From the NCBI GenBank assembly GCA_949358305.1, contig OX442314.1, forward strand, positions 16,423,060 to 16,487,059: a DNA stretch of 64,000 nucleotides. The letters are read 5' to 3'. Shown here piece by piece: positions 26,666 to 38,400 of this stretch. The notes beneath the pieces were generated by a model, which was not told where the DNA came from, searched no databases, and saw nothing but the letters and a program-made list of their open reading frames with translations. Source of the stretch: Strigamia acuminata. Taxonomy: Eukaryota > Arthropoda > Chilopoda > Geophilomorpha > Linotaeniidae. The position numbers and the translations under genes are program-made. Position 1 is the stretch's first letter. Each line of letters starts with the position of its first letter.

Positions 26666-26884
26666 TCATTTATAATCTAATTTTTTCAGAATTTTTATTC
26701 TCCATCGATCTCTCCCATGTGTAAATAAACGGGGATAAAAAATCACCTCTCGCCCAATAATCAGCCAATCAGGTTGTTCGTCTATGTTAGAGAAGTGGCG
26801 CGAAATTTTAAACTTTGTCGATACTTCGCAGATTGTATACATTTTATCATCTTCAATATAAATTTCAATAAAATGCTGCAACAT
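26666..26884 (-). CDS. Possible small gene or chance frame (72 codons)
   Basis: An open frame from ATG to TAA on the minus strand in the gap between NUP133 and ZNRD2. The product is mixed in composition (IDEQPDWLIIGREVIFYPRL, then GRDRWRIKILKKLDYK) and looks less biased than random AT-rich translation, which is why it is kept. I do not recognise a domain. A TTGCAG just inside the ATG could be a splice acceptor, in which case this would be a terminal exon, but I found no matching upstream exon. Low confidence. Confidence 0.22.
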   Translation of the reverse strand: MLQHFIEIYIEDDKMYTICEVSTKFKISRHFSNIDEQPDWLIIGREVIFYPRLFTHGRDRWRIKILKKLDYK

Positions 26885-27152
26885 TTAAAATATGTGGATT
26901 AAATTTATTTATATATTCAGAGATCTACGAAAGAAATAACCGTGAATAACTTTAAAGAAACTCAAAAACTACCAAAAAAGTTAAAATTTTAATTTCGCGC
27001 CATCTCGGTCAAGATAAATCAAGCAACATGATTGGCTAATTGTTAGGAGAGCTACAATTGGTGGCGCCGATCTCTTCCATGTGAACCACGTGTGAACTAC
27101 TCACAACGCCTGTCAAGGATCTGCAATTTTTTTCTGACAACCTAAACTGAAC

Positions 27153-27857
27153 ATGGCAGAAGATGGAGATAATTGGGTTCCTCCAACAGAAGCTGAGTTA
27201 AAAGTCCTTCAAGCGAAACGTGAAAGATCTGACAAAATTTCCAGAATTATGGCAGATTATTTACTACGCGGTTACAGAATGCTTAATTCAGTTTGTGACC
27301 ATTGTGATGTATGTAAGAAGGCAAACTGTAACAAAAAAGTACAAAAGCGCTCACTATATATCTATTTTACAGTCTGTTTTGCTACAGGATCGTCATCAGA
27401 AACCATATTGTGTAGCTTGCTCCGATGTTGATAATGAACATGCCAAGGATAACCCAGGTATAACGTTGATGGTTGAACAATTTTTAATTTTTGAAAAATA
27501 ATAAATTTTGTCCCATTAACAGCTCTTAGCGGAACAGCCGCTCAACGTCAAATGCAAGAATCTCAATTAAGGTCAAGTGAGGTGGCTAATGAAAACGGAA
27601 TGTTGATAGCAGCGGAGACAGCAAGCACGGGTGAAACGCAGCAGTCGCAGGAATTTGGAATCAGCGAAGATGGAGTTATAAGCTGTATCCAGGCTGTTCA
27701 AGGAAAAATGTTATGGGCGTCTAAAAAGTTGACTAAGACAAATTCTCCCGAAGCCAGTCTTCAATGGTGTAGCGTACTTAAAGCCTGCGCAGAAACTGTG
27801 GTTGCGTTACGTAATGTCCAGTCTGTTGAATATCCGCTTAGACAAGGTCCTTGTTAA
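27153..27857 (+). CDS. ZNRD2: Zinc ribbon domain protein ZNRD2 (SSSCA1/p27)
   Basis: ZNRD2 is a small zinc-ribbon protein known in mammals as an autoantigen associated with centromeres and, later, with tankyrase and mTOR-related complexes. Three exons join in frame: 27153-27308, 27373-27457 and 27523-27857, giving 191 residues (human 199). The N-terminus matches closely: WVPPTEAELKVLQAKRERSD, then ISRIMADYLLRGYRMLNSVC. The zinc ribbon has CDHC and YCVACSDVD, split by the first intron. The C-terminal helix block (MLWASKKLTKT, then LQWCSVLKACAETVVALRNV) is also conserved. The linker between is Gln/Ser/Glu-rich. It is divergent from the NUP133 side of the locus and tail-to-tail with C1D. Confidence 0.93.
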
Positions 27858-28098
27858 TTTTGTAATATCAAAACGAAGTTTAAATGTTTTTTGTCTTGGA
27901 ACAGCATTTCTGCTTTTTGTCTGATAGAATTTAAACTTGTACAACGCTATTAATGAATCTTTTTGGTAATTTATTATTTTGTTAAAACAAAAATAGAAAT
28001 ATACTTCTTTGCATCGTAATGATTTAACCAAAACACTTTTTTGTTACAATTGGATCAGTTTATATGTATAAAATTGTCAAATAAATATCGTTAATTCA

Positions 28099-28870
28099 TC
28101 ATTTTTGCTGCTTCTTTTTATGTTTGATGTTTTTTTTGAATTGAGTTTTCAACTTTTTGTTTTGGGCTAGATTTGAAGATTTTGAGATTTTTTGCTTAAA
28201 TTCAGGTTTTTTATCTTTTTTTAAGTCTTCTGAACTTGCGGCTACATCGTCTGTAAAAGAAAATGTGGAAGATAAGCAACAGAAAATATTGTTGTTCATT
28301 AATTTTTAAATTACCGTCACCGTCAGCTTCCCATAAGGAATGGCGCACGAATCTCTTTGCAGCGCCTACGTCCAAACGTGGCGCGTCCTTTTTGGCTACT
28401 ATTTCTTCAACACTTTTCATGTAATTACGAATTCTTTCCTGCAAAATAATACTCGTTGAAATGTTGTTTTTTCAACATCTAAAATTTGTGCTTACCAATC
28501 CATAATTAACATTGTGTTCTTCTGGATCCTCACCAATAGTTTTAAGGTACACTAAACATGTGAAAAATTAAAATAAATAAATCATCTTTACAAATCCGGC
28601 AAAATACTTACTCCAAAAAGTGGAATTTAACACGAAAGCCATAGCCAGATCTAGTTTTGCTCTGTCAATTGGCGGTAACTGTAAAAGCAAAATAAAAATG
28701 TTATTTTTTATAGGATTTAATCATTTTAAGTTCACCTTTTCATGCAATTCGTTTAGCGGTTTAGACAGCACGGGTTTAATAATTTTCTCAATATCAGTTA
28801 AAGATTTACTAAAATTTGCTAAATTCAATAATTCATTGGAAAACACGACGGACGAACTCGATGACGCCAT
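28099..28870 (-). CDS. C1D: C1D nuclear nucleic acid-binding protein (Rrp47/Lrp1 family)
   Basis: C1D is a cofactor of the nuclear RNA exosome (yeast Rrp47/Lrp1), needed for 3' processing of rRNA and snoRNA, and also reported in DNA repair. Five minus-strand exons join in frame: 28736-28870, 28612-28678, 28496-28551, 28315-28438 and 28099-28250, giving 177 residues. The Sas10/C1D domain is seen as [20 protein letters not shown] followed by [17 protein letters not shown], then [13 protein letters not shown] and [16 protein letters not shown], which matches the family motif GAASRFVxxALWE. The C-terminus is Lys-rich ([11 protein letters not shown]), as in the family. The ATG lies in an AAAATGGCG context. 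Confidence 0.92.
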
Positions 28871-30404
28871 TTTCTCAAATAAAGCTTACCCTAGTGATAA
28901 AAATTGGAACTTGCATCATCACACATGACATGGCGCACCCACACGCAGCTCTTGATTTCATAACTATGTTCAATCTCACCTGCAGAAGGTTAATGTCATA
29001 CAGAAAAGCAAACTTTGGGGGCCAATGACATCAAAATTATTTATGATTAGTCTTCATCACGCTCTGAATAAAACCCAACGAATTATTTTCTTTGAAAATC
29101 AATATATTCGGACTGTTTTTATAATACCGGTATACACAATACAAATATAAAAAAATAAAAATAAAAATTGGCAATACATTTGCTCTTTATTTCAAGTTGC
29201 CAATTCCCATTTCAATTATAAATAAAAAATACGTTTTCGGTTTAAATATTTTCCGCTACACTCCAACAAAACCACAATTCACACCTCTCGCGTCAGTAAA
29301 ACTAGTAATTACAAAATTCTAACTTCTTTCCCACAATCACCGTTGTATCGTAGCAACCCTTGCTTGATTCGACAAAAAGAAAATCAATAATAGTCTCACT
29401 ATTTTGAAACTAGAGTTCAGGCTGACTCATTATACAATCAATAAGACGTTTTATTTTTCCAGTTACTTGTCATTTTTAAGTAATGGTAGCCGGTGTAAAA
29501 GCCATCGGAAACCCTCGAATGAAACGTATCAACTAGGTAAGTTAATCATACATATCTAACTAGAGAAACCTTAAAACTTACGGTAGTGTACGCTAAAACA
29601 ATTTAGAAAACAAAAGTTGATCCCTTTCCTCACACACACAAGTACACAACAAACAACAAACAACAAACACGTCAATATTTGTGGGCACCCGGAGTTCCAG
29701 TAAACTAATTGAAATTACAATTTAAAACAACAAAATTCCCAGATATTGTACTTTATTTATAAAAAAAATTAGTACTGTGTTGTCAAAATGAAAACCAGTT
29801 GTGCGTATTTCTAGCTTGGTATGACAAATATCACGTGATATTTTCCTCACGTGATGTGATGTCTTTCCAATACCTTTAACAGATGACAGCTGTATACAGT
29901 ATAGTATATGAAGGGATGAATGAACTTTAATTGTCCCAACAAATCAATTTAATACACGAAATGTTGTTGCTTATGTTCTACAATTGCGAATCAAATAGCC
30001 TTTAACATAAGCAGAATTCTCTAGGGAAATAGAATTTATAAATTTAAATCGGGTATTGAAGAGTTACTGCGAGTAATTGATATGTCTAGACTTTCTAAAT
30101 CACACATTTATTTCCATTTATTTATTTATCTACACCCACAAATCGGTGATTCACAATAAGTTCAGGAACTTGGTCCTCTTGCCAATGGTTAGAATGTTTA
30201 TAAATTAATGCAGGAAAAGTTTGTTTTCAATCATTTTTACAATTGGTATTGACCAAACAGTTCCTGGGAAATGGTTTTTATTTTTGTAATTTCTGTATGG
30301 ATTGCGATTTAATGCTAACGATAATGGGTATTGTTTCTGTTGCCATAGTAGTTAATGACATTTATACTACATTTTCCAGATAATTACGAAATAAATCTGT
30401 GATA
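28871..30404. other. Head-to-head spacer C1D / stathmin-like gene
   Basis: About 1.5 kb with no supported coding exon. It is the upstream region of both flanking genes. A purine/AC-rich stretch (CACACACACAAGTACACAACAAACAAC) lies near 29633. Paired palindromic E-boxes are listed separately. Confidence 0.45.
29831..29856. promoter_or_regulatory. Paired palindromic E-boxes (TCACGTGA)
   Basis: Two TCACGTGA octamers, at 29831-29838 and about 29848-29855, are separated by nine bases. TCACGTGA is the core of MiT/TFE (CLEAR) and USF-type bHLH-zip sites. They lie about 550 bp before the stathmin-like ATG and about 970 bp before C1D. Which gene they serve is unknown. Confidence 0.45.
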
Positions 30405-31485
30405 ATGGGCTGCGGTTCTTCTAAGGCAGTAGAAGGAAACAAAACGACAGGGGATAAAACACTTACCATAGCTGAGCTCAAAGATGGTGACGAGTCACAG
30501 AGCATTCGCAGCATTAAATCAACGAATAATAAAAGTTGGACCAACGGAATGTCAAGCACAACGCCTGATAAGGAATTGCGAGAAAATGGTAATAAAAATA
30601 ATAATAATTTACACAAAATTTTTTTTCCACTTTTTAATCATTTTCTTTTAAGTTCCTGAACCAGTTTCATTTGAAATTCCGTCCCTGAACGATGAAGACA
30701 GCATAGTTAAGAAACATCCACCAAAAAGATTACAGGTACAACTAAAACTAAAAACTAAAATTAAACAAACATTATTTTAATATACGAAATATTAAAATTT
30801 AGAAATTGGAGGATCAACAAATATTAACCCACGAGCAATTAACAGAAAAACAACAAGAAGTAGACGAAAGGAGACAACAGGTTAGAAATGACAATGTCCC
30901 TAAATAAATTTAAAGGACTCCCAACCCGCAGGCCGCAATAAGGAAAAATTGCGAAATATTTATTTTATTTTATTTCTTAATTGTTAGTGCAGTGAGTGCA
31001 GTGAGTGCGTCGGATCAAATAGAGATGTTTTTATTATTATATACGTTGCAGATTATTGAAGAAAGAATTCAAAGTTCTCGGACGAGATCTGCCCACTATA
31101 GGCGTCAACGAAATACTGGTCAGCTCACACCGGCTCAGGTAGTTTTAAATTAACAAAAACAAGAATAAAACCGAGCACTCAACTGCAAATATCACCGAGT
31201 CATTTGAATTTTTTCTTCATAAATTCAGTTTTATTTTAGGCAGTCTGTATTCTGTACCAAAAGGTTTTTTTTTTTTGTTTTTTTTTAAATTTACGTTAAT
31301 ATTTTTATTTTAAAAAATGATGAGTGCTGTTGTATCTCAAGTTGATTTTCTGAGACAAAAAAAGGCATTCAATAACATCAACTTATCAAAATGTCAATTT
31401 AAAGAACAAAAAACGTTTATTTTTATCGTTTCAGGAAGTAGATCAAGCTGAAGAGAGTCTGAAGGAAGAATTAACAGAAGTGTAA
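30405..31485 (+). CDS. N-myristoylated stathmin-domain-like protein
   Basis: Five exons join in frame: 30405-30588, 30653-30735, 30803-30880, 31052-31138 and 31435-31485, giving 160 residues. The protein starts MGCGSSKAVEG, a strong N-myristoylation and palmitoylation signal. After a Ser/Thr-rich linker comes SFEIPSLNDED, then HPPKRLQKLEDQQILTHEQL, then EVDERRQQIIEERIQSSRTR, a charged single helix resembling the stathmin regulatory/tubulin-binding helix. This order resembles vertebrate STMND1 (stathmin domain-containing 1), which also starts MGCG. If so it would bind tubulin at membranes. The match is by pattern only; an unrelated myristoylated coiled-coil protein is possible. The ATG was chosen because it gives the MGC acylation motif; two extra codons upstream begin with GTG. 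Confidence 0.55.
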
Positions 31486-32291
31486 AACCATGTAACAATG
31501 CGTTTAAACTTTTAAGACTGATCGTTATTGCTGGTTTGATGGGCATTATTTGCATTTTTCATACTCCTGTCACATATATTCTAGTCAATATCAATCACTA
31601 AGTGGTTAAAATATCAAATTTGTACTTTTTTCCCAGAAACCTTTATGCACATATTTATTGAGAGGTCGTAAAGCGGTAATTGACAATCGATGATGCTTAT
31701 TTCTTTTCCCTCACTGCTCCGTAATAATCCGGAATTCCCGCTGTATTGTAACAATGCATATACCGGTACCTATACAAGTCGCAACCATGTACAGGTCTAT
31801 GTGGCAACACAAATACAATTTATTCAATTTAGTTTTTAATTTTGGTCGTAGAATTTTTTTTTCCTAATTATGTGATATTTGTATACGACCTTCAAAAATA
31901 CTGAAATTTAAAAGCCACAGTCACCATAACTCAAGTATGTAAACAAGTACTGTAACCAAATCATCAAAACGGTGAAATATACACATTAAAGTATACCCAC
32001 CACATCACATCACATATCAAACTTTTGTAAAACTTTTGTAAAACTGTATTGTTGAATAGAATGCCAACGAATAAAAAAAATGTCAAACAGAACCAATTTA
32101 CTGTACTGGGACTACTGGGCCTTGCCCTCGGCCTTGCCTTAACACGATGATAAGCGACACGAATTTGCATCACTAACACTCATAATTATGACAGCAGTTG
32201 GCGCCACCATACACATAACAGACAAAACTTGGGCAAACGTTTCTATCATACTTTCGATCTCGACCAAGGTTGGAGGTTTGAAGAATTAAAA
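31486..32291. other. Intergenic spacer before PUDP
   Basis: Contains the 3' UTR of the stathmin-like gene and the promoter of PUDP. A 71-codon minus-strand frame (31964-32179) has no recognised domain. A CACATCACATCACATATC direct repeat occurs near 32000. Nothing else seen. Confidence 0.4.
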
Positions 32292-33176
32292 TGTCAAACA
32301 TTCTAGTGAGTCACGTTATTTTCGATTTGGACGGTTTGCTGTTAGGTATTAAACATAAAAATTGAATTATCAGACAATTATAATTATTTTTTAAATATAT
32401 TTTTAGATACAGAGTCACTGTACACAATTGCTACTCAGAATGTGTTGAACGAGTATAATTCGACCTTTCCGTGGGAGGTTAAAGTAAAAATGATGGGTAA
32501 AACTGTACTCGATGCTGCCAAAGTGCTTGTGGATGAACTAAAATTACCCATTACACCTGAAAAGTTTAATGAATTAGCTGAGCAACAGTACAAAATTGTA
32601 TTTCCAACTTCTAACTTTTTACCTGGTGAGCGGTGATAATAAACCCTTTTATTTACTTTGTTCTCAAAATATTTTTATCACAATTTTTAGGTGCAGAAAA
32701 ATTAGTTCGACATCTGCACAAACATAAAATTCCAATTGCAATAGCAACGGGTTCTGATACCGACACTTACAGTTGGAAAACCAAAAATCACACTGAATTT
32801 TTCAGTTTATTTCATCACGTTGTGTTAACGAGTTCTGACAAAGAAGTGAAGCGAGGAAAACCAGCGCCGGATGGTTTTCTTGTATGTGCATCTCGATTTC
32901 CGGAGAAACCATCAAGCGACAAGGTACTTGCATGTTGGAACTAATCGTGCGGTGGCTTATTTTAATTCAAATATCTCTTCAATCAAGGTCCTAGTTTTTG
33001 AAGATGCACCTCTTGGTGTTGAATCAGCTTTAGCCGCTGATATGAAAGTTGTTATGGTGCCAGATGCAAGAATTGACAAGTCGAAAATACCAGAAAACAT
33101 CACGCTTATACTTAAAAGTTTAGATGAGTTTCAACCCGAACAGTTTGGCCTTCCTCCATACGACGACGAGAAATAA
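32292..33176 (+). CDS. PUDP: Pseudouridine-5'-phosphatase (HAD hydrolase, GS1-like)
   Basis: PUDP removes phosphate from pseudouridine 5'-phosphate in RNA turnover. Four exons: about 32292-32345, 32407-32625, 32691-32923 and 32988-33176, about 231 residues. HAD motif I is VIFDLDGLLLDTE, with the nucleophile and acid aspartates, split by the first intron. Motif II lies in IAIATGSDTDTY (conserved T/S), the family signature HHVVLTSSDKEVKRGKPAPD carries the motif III Lys, and motif IV is VLVFEDAPLGVESALAADM with the E-D pair. The cap domain is helical (MMGKTVLDAAKVLVDEL). All catalytic residues seem present, so it should be active. The last exon ends YDDEK-TAA. Confidence 0.93.
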
Positions 33177-33716
33177 AAATCGACATTCCTTTAATATTAA
33201 ATGTATATATAAAAAAAAAATAACAATAATAAATAATAATAAATAATAAAACGTAAACTTAACTGCAAAACAATTTATAATTTTTTTTAAAATCAAAGTT
33301 CACATTTTTTTAACCGGAATTCCAAGATTATCAGTTATTATTATCAGGAAAACCAAATGAAAAGTGTTCATCAGTCACTGATAACATAATTTTTTTTTAA
33401 CTTAAAAATTGCATATATTAAAGGAAGTAATAATTAAATTATCGACGAGTCAGACTGAAAAACTTCTTGTTCATTTCCTTATTGAATTTATAATAAATTT
33501 TGATTTCCACTAAATCGACATAAAACAAAAACAGACGTGCTTCTTTGATTCCACACCAGAGGGCAGTCTAAACCGACGAGCAGTTAATGACGTCTCACTG
33601 ACCTAATGCCTAATGTAAGTATTCCGTCGTTTCCCGTGCTTTCCAATTGCTTTATTAACTCAAGCTTTCCATTTTGTTACCACTCAGAACCGTCACGATT
33701 AAACTCCGATTCCACC
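33177..33716. other. Intergenic spacer and TSG101 5' UTR
   Basis: Holds the PUDP 3' end (AATAAAACG near 33245) and the TSG101 promoter. An open frame runs into TSG101 from 33606, but the sequence AATGTAAGT at 33607-33615 is a good splice donor and CCACTCAG at 33681-33688 a good acceptor, so I read 33615-33688 as a 5' UTR intron rather than coding sequence. Confidence 0.5.
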
Positions 33717-35075
33717 ATGCCTCACCAAGGGAGCGAAATCCTCCAACACATGAAACATTACCGTCATCCCGATTTAACAAAGCGGGATATCATGCAAGCG
33801 GTACTGCTGTACAAAGGCCTCAGCCTTAAATGGGATTTCTTCGTCTTTAATAACGGCGAGAAAAAGGAACTTCTCTGTTTGGACGGAACCATACCGGTCA
33901 ATTACAAAGGCACGACGTATAATATCCCCTCGTGTATCTGGATTATGGAAACCCATCCATACAATGCTCCATTATGCTTCGTCAGACCAACGAGTGAAAT
34001 GCAGATCAAGGTATCTCATCACGTGGATCAAACGGGGAAGATTTACTTGCCCTACCTGCACGAATGGAAGCACAATACGTCCGATCTGGTCGGACTTATT
34101 CAAGTGATGATTGTGGTATTTGGAGACCATCCACCGGTGTACTCGAAAGGGAGATCGTCGCATTCCGGTGACCATACTCATCCGAATTATCCCTCGCACG
34201 GATCTCCCGGTTACGTGCCGTTACCCAATATCGGCACCCAAGCGACTCCGCAGTACCAGTACCAAGCTTATCCGCCACCTGCCGGCATGCCGGCATATCC
34301 ACCCACGTCTACAAACATGCCGATGCCGATGCCCTCGATGCCAGCGCAACCGCCACAACCGACCGGTGGCTACAAGTATCCCGGAATCCCGACTACAAAT
34401 TATCAAGCCAACACCGGCGGAATCCGTTATCCGCAACCATCGTTGCCGTACCCGTCATATTCGGGCACCACCAATGTCCCCGTTTATCCAAGCTCCTCAC
34501 CCTATGCCAATTATCCACCACCTACCACTTCTTTGCCGCAAACTTCGGCTCCAGTCTCTACGAATACAATTTCCGAAGAGCATATTAAAGCTTCGGTGTT
34601 GTCTGCCGTAGAGGATAAGATGAAGCGCCGGTTGAGAGATGTATTTTCGCAAGCTCAGGCTGAAATGGATGTTTTGAAGCGTACGGGCGATGAATTGAGT
34701 CAAGGGAAGACCAAGTTGGAGAGTATAATTAACAAGTTGGAGGCGGAACAGATGGAGTTAGACAAAAATGTTTTCATGTTGCAAGAGAAGAACGAAGCGA
34801 TGGCCAATGTGATTAGTAAGTTGGAGAACCAGGAGTCCATCGATGTGGATGAAGCTGTGGTTACAACAACGCCGTTGTACAAACAGCTGTTGAATTTGTT
34901 TGCCGAAGAGAATGCCACGGAGGATGCCATCTATTATTTAGGAGAGGCTTTACGCAAAGGGATTATCGATTTGGATTTGTTTTTGAAGCATGTTCGGGAT
35001 TTATCGCGCAAGCAGTACATGTTGCGCGCGTTGATGCAAAAATGTAGAGAGAAGGCAAGTTTGCCTTGTTATTAG
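33717..35075 (+). CDS. TSG101: ESCRT-I subunit TSG101, intronless coding region
   Basis: TSG101 is the ubiquitin-binding subunit of ESCRT-I in endosomal sorting, cytokinesis and membrane budding. One uninterrupted exon encodes 452 residues (human 390). The N-terminal UEV domain (about 1-145) has DLTKRDIMQAVLLYKGLSLK, LLCLDGTIPVNYKGTTYNIP, MxETHPYNAPLCFVRPTSEM and HVDQTGKIYLPYLHEWKH. A long Pro/Tyr/Thr-rich linker follows, then a coiled coil (about 310-390) and the C-terminal steadiness box (EDAIYYLGEALRKGIIDLDL then LKHVRDLSRKQYMLRALMQK). The ATG at 33717 is chosen because it starts the conserved domain (MPHQ, in an ACCATG context). The long linker explains the extra length. Unlike nearly every neighbour, the coding region has no intron, though the 5' UTR may. 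Confidence 0.97.
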   Translation: MPHQGSEILQHMKHYRHPDLTKRDIMQAVLLYKGLSLKWDFFVFNNGEKKELLCLDGTIPVNYKGTTYNIPSCIWIMETHPYNAPLCFVRPTSEMQIKVSHHVDQTGKIYLPYLHEWKHNTSDLVGLIQVMIVVFGDHPPVYSKGRSSHSGDHTHPNYPSHGSPGYVPLPNIGTQATPQYQYQAYPPPAGMPAYPPTSTNMPMPMPSMPAQPPQPTGGYKYPGIPTTNYQANTGGIRYPQPSLPYPSYSGTTNVPVYPSSSPYANYPPPTTSLPQTSAPVSTNTISEEHIKASVLSAVEDKMKRRLRDVFSQAQAEMDVLKRTGDELSQGKTKLESIINKLEAEQMELDKNVFMLQEKNEAMANVISKLENQESIDVDEAVVTTTPLYKQLLNLFAEENATEDAIYYLGEALRKGIIDLDLFLKHVRDLSRKQYMLRALMQKCREKASLPCY

Positions 35076-35436
35076 AAAAGATTATAAAGATAATATTACT
35101 ATTTTGTAAATGTTAATTTCAAATACTGTTATACTCTATTGCAATTGTAATCTGCACTTACAAGTTAATGTGGTCAAATTATAAAAAATTATTTTTATTT
35201 TTGATGTGATGTTGAAATATGAAAATTGTTTCAGGAATGGAATAGTTAACACGTTGCAGTTTCTATTTTGTTTAAAATATAGAATGTTGAAGCTATGTAA
35301 TTATATTTTTGTGGCTCTCAATATAAACTATTTAATTTTCATTTATTGTATTTTATTTCATAAAAATTTTTCAACCAATTGAAAACAAATAATATTCATG
35401 TTAATTATGGTGTATTTTATCGATTGTATGTATTTC
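35076..35436. other. Convergent spacer TSG101 / NRF-6 copy A
   Basis: AT-rich 3' UTR sequence between two stop codons. No coding exon or distinct motif. Confidence 0.5.
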
Positions 35437-38400
35437 TCATAGAAATATTTTTTCTAAAGACATAAATGGTGCTTCGAAAGACAGAGAAATAAAAATTGCA
35501 GCTAAATAAGAACAGGTTGCACTTGCAAAAAACATGGAAAACTAAAAGAAACAATAAGAAAAAACAAAAAAGTTAAATATTTAAACAATTCTAACTGGAA
35601 ATAACAAACCATAAGTATGTGTGAAAAATGTGGAGGTACTTCTGGGCCCATAACAAATACTGGAATTATAGCAAGATGAATTAAGTAGGTGGAGTAAGTT
35701 AAACGTCCTAACGGTTGCCAAAAAGGCCATGATAAAAAACTGTTCACAACACCTGCAACCAAAATAAAAAAGTTTTAAAAATATATTTTTTTTAATGCGA
35801 AACCCCGAAATATTTCACACCTCCGTATCCGTTGCAGCAAGCAAAAATCATCCACGACAATGCAACAGACCAAGCCGATCTTGACAGGGCGAGGTAGAAT
35901 GAATGTTCGTCTTGATTCATGTTCTCAGAATGATAACTGCCAAATATTACACCAGAACTTAATCCAAATGCGATCAACCACCCTGCAGCAACTACCATCT
36001 ATAAGAATAATCAAAAAGTATAAATAAAAACCAAAAGGTAATGTGAAAGAATTTACTCTATGCAATTTAGCTTGACACTTGCTTCTGTGTAATAAATATC
36101 CGCATGTCATTCCTAAAACATACGGTGCAATCCGACAATATGGCTTTACATAAATTTGGTCGAAAGAACCGCTAAAATTTTGGATATGTATAATAGAATA
36201 AAAAGAAAAATTAAGAAAGCTCACTTCGTCAAACTTGAAATATGGTAATATGTTGCAATGGCACCAGTAGCTATCCAATTTATTAGAATAAAACAACCAG
36301 CAATAATTGCTGAAACCGGTAAATATCTAAAAGAAATATAATTTAAAATATTATTAACGAGCATTTTTTATAATAATACCTGGTTAGGAAAAATAAAATA
36401 AGTGGACTGATTATAAAAAACTGCATGTCATTAGCTAAATACCAAGTGTGGCCCATGCACTACTTAAAAAAATAATTAATAGTAAAATTCAATTTGCAGA
36501 AATACATTTATACAAACCGAGTCTTTTAAATCCATGAAGTTGTTGATGTACAGTAAATTTACCCACCAATATTCATCACATGCGTCACCACTCTGTCCCT
36601 GTTGAGGCCAAAATGGACCATCAATATAATATGGATATAAAATATTGTAAAAAAGAAATAAAACGACAGCGTAAACAGGTGTTAATCTAAAAAAAAATAT
36701 TAAATAGAAATAAAACAACACAAAAATAAAATTCCTATACCTCCAATATCGATGAAAATAAAACTTCAACCATGAAATTTTTCCATTTTTTCTTTCGTGT
36801 TCTTTAAGATACAAGTATGTCACCAATAATCCACTGAAATAAATAAGAAATATCAAATAAATAATTTCGAAAAAATATTATTTTAAATTAAAAACCTTAA
36901 AACAAAAAACGTGTCAACTGCAAACATAGCTTGCTGGAAAAATAGGAACCAAAAACTTTTCATCCAATTCACTGCAACCAAAACATTATCTGAAATAAAA
37001 ATATATTCCTGCGTTAAGTACTACTCTTTTAATTCTGAAAAAATGCAATAATTTACCTGTTACTACAGCTCCCATCGCATAAGTGTGACCTAAAATAATC
37101 CAACCCATGCTGAAGACACGAATACCGTTTAAACACATGAGAGAACTATCTCTTGGTTCGGTATTGAATAATTTTGATGAATTTGTATAAAATGAGAAAC
37201 ACAATAAAATCTTTCCGCAATTACGGGGTGACTGTGGCCCTGAAAAATATTACACGCTTAAAAGAAAACTGCTATTATTATTTGTATTTAAAAAATCGTA
37301 CCAATAATCAGGACATCAGTATCCGTATGTACGTATGGAAGAATTTCTGCATCTGGATCTCTATGGAATTCTTGCGACAAATCATTTTGGGTATAAGACA
37401 CCTCTTCAGCTTTAATCTTTGAAGTTCGTTCTTTTACAGTAAATATATATAGGTACAAATCGTACGAAGTACCAGCTAGAATTAACACCACTATCAGGAA
37501 ACAAAAAACTCTAAAAAAAATAAAACAGTTGTTGGTCTACAGTACTTAAAATGAATTCAACTTTTAAAATTATATACAAACAAATAACAGCCCGTCGGTC
37601 ATTCCAAATATCACGGCTTGGTGGAATACAATTACTCGACAAAACAACTGAGTGATTAAGTTTTGGAATAGCTGTAACAACAGATTTATATCAGTAAAAA
37701 GTATTTTAATCTAATTGTATTAATCATTAAAAGTTACCATTAATGTCTGCAAGAAGAATATTTAAATCGTTTGCAGTGCATGAATCGGGTACACAAACTG
37801 CAGTTCGTAAGCTAATACTCGTTTCCATCTACATATGCAAAAATTGAATAACTATTGATTCCTTTCTAAGGTTCCGCAGAAATCATCATTACCGTCGGTA
37901 AGGCAGCATTTATCCAACAATACTGACCACGAAACGGCTTAGTAGAGTTACCATATGGTAAGCCTTGACTTATGTTATTGCAAAGGGAGAAACTGCCAGC
38001 CCAAACGAAATTTCCTTGAGAAATTCCACTTCCTATTTTTCCATACGCGTCAAGCACTATGGTATGAAATAGAGAAATTATTAAAATTAAATCTGTTAGT
38101 AACAAAAATATATATATGAAATAAAAATTACTCTGGAAAGCCCATCCTTTTCCATCGAGCAAACCAAACGCAAAATCTACAACATCTTGTATACATTTGT
38201 CAGAAACATTTTGGTTATTGTAAATTTGCAACTTTTTTAAAGCAAATTGAGGTGTATTGAAGATACTGTATGGCTCAAGCTCATGGTCAGTCTTCAATAA
38301 GTCGGACTTGTTGTATAGTTTATATTCATTTATGACATTCATTACTGTCTCCATGTTGAAATTCTGAATAACATCAGCTGCATTGACCTCGAGATCGAGA

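Noticed and set aside
33606-33716. N-terminal extension of TSG101 by 37 residues
   Set aside because: The stretch contains a good donor and acceptor, and the conserved UEV domain starts right at the later ATG in a better start context.
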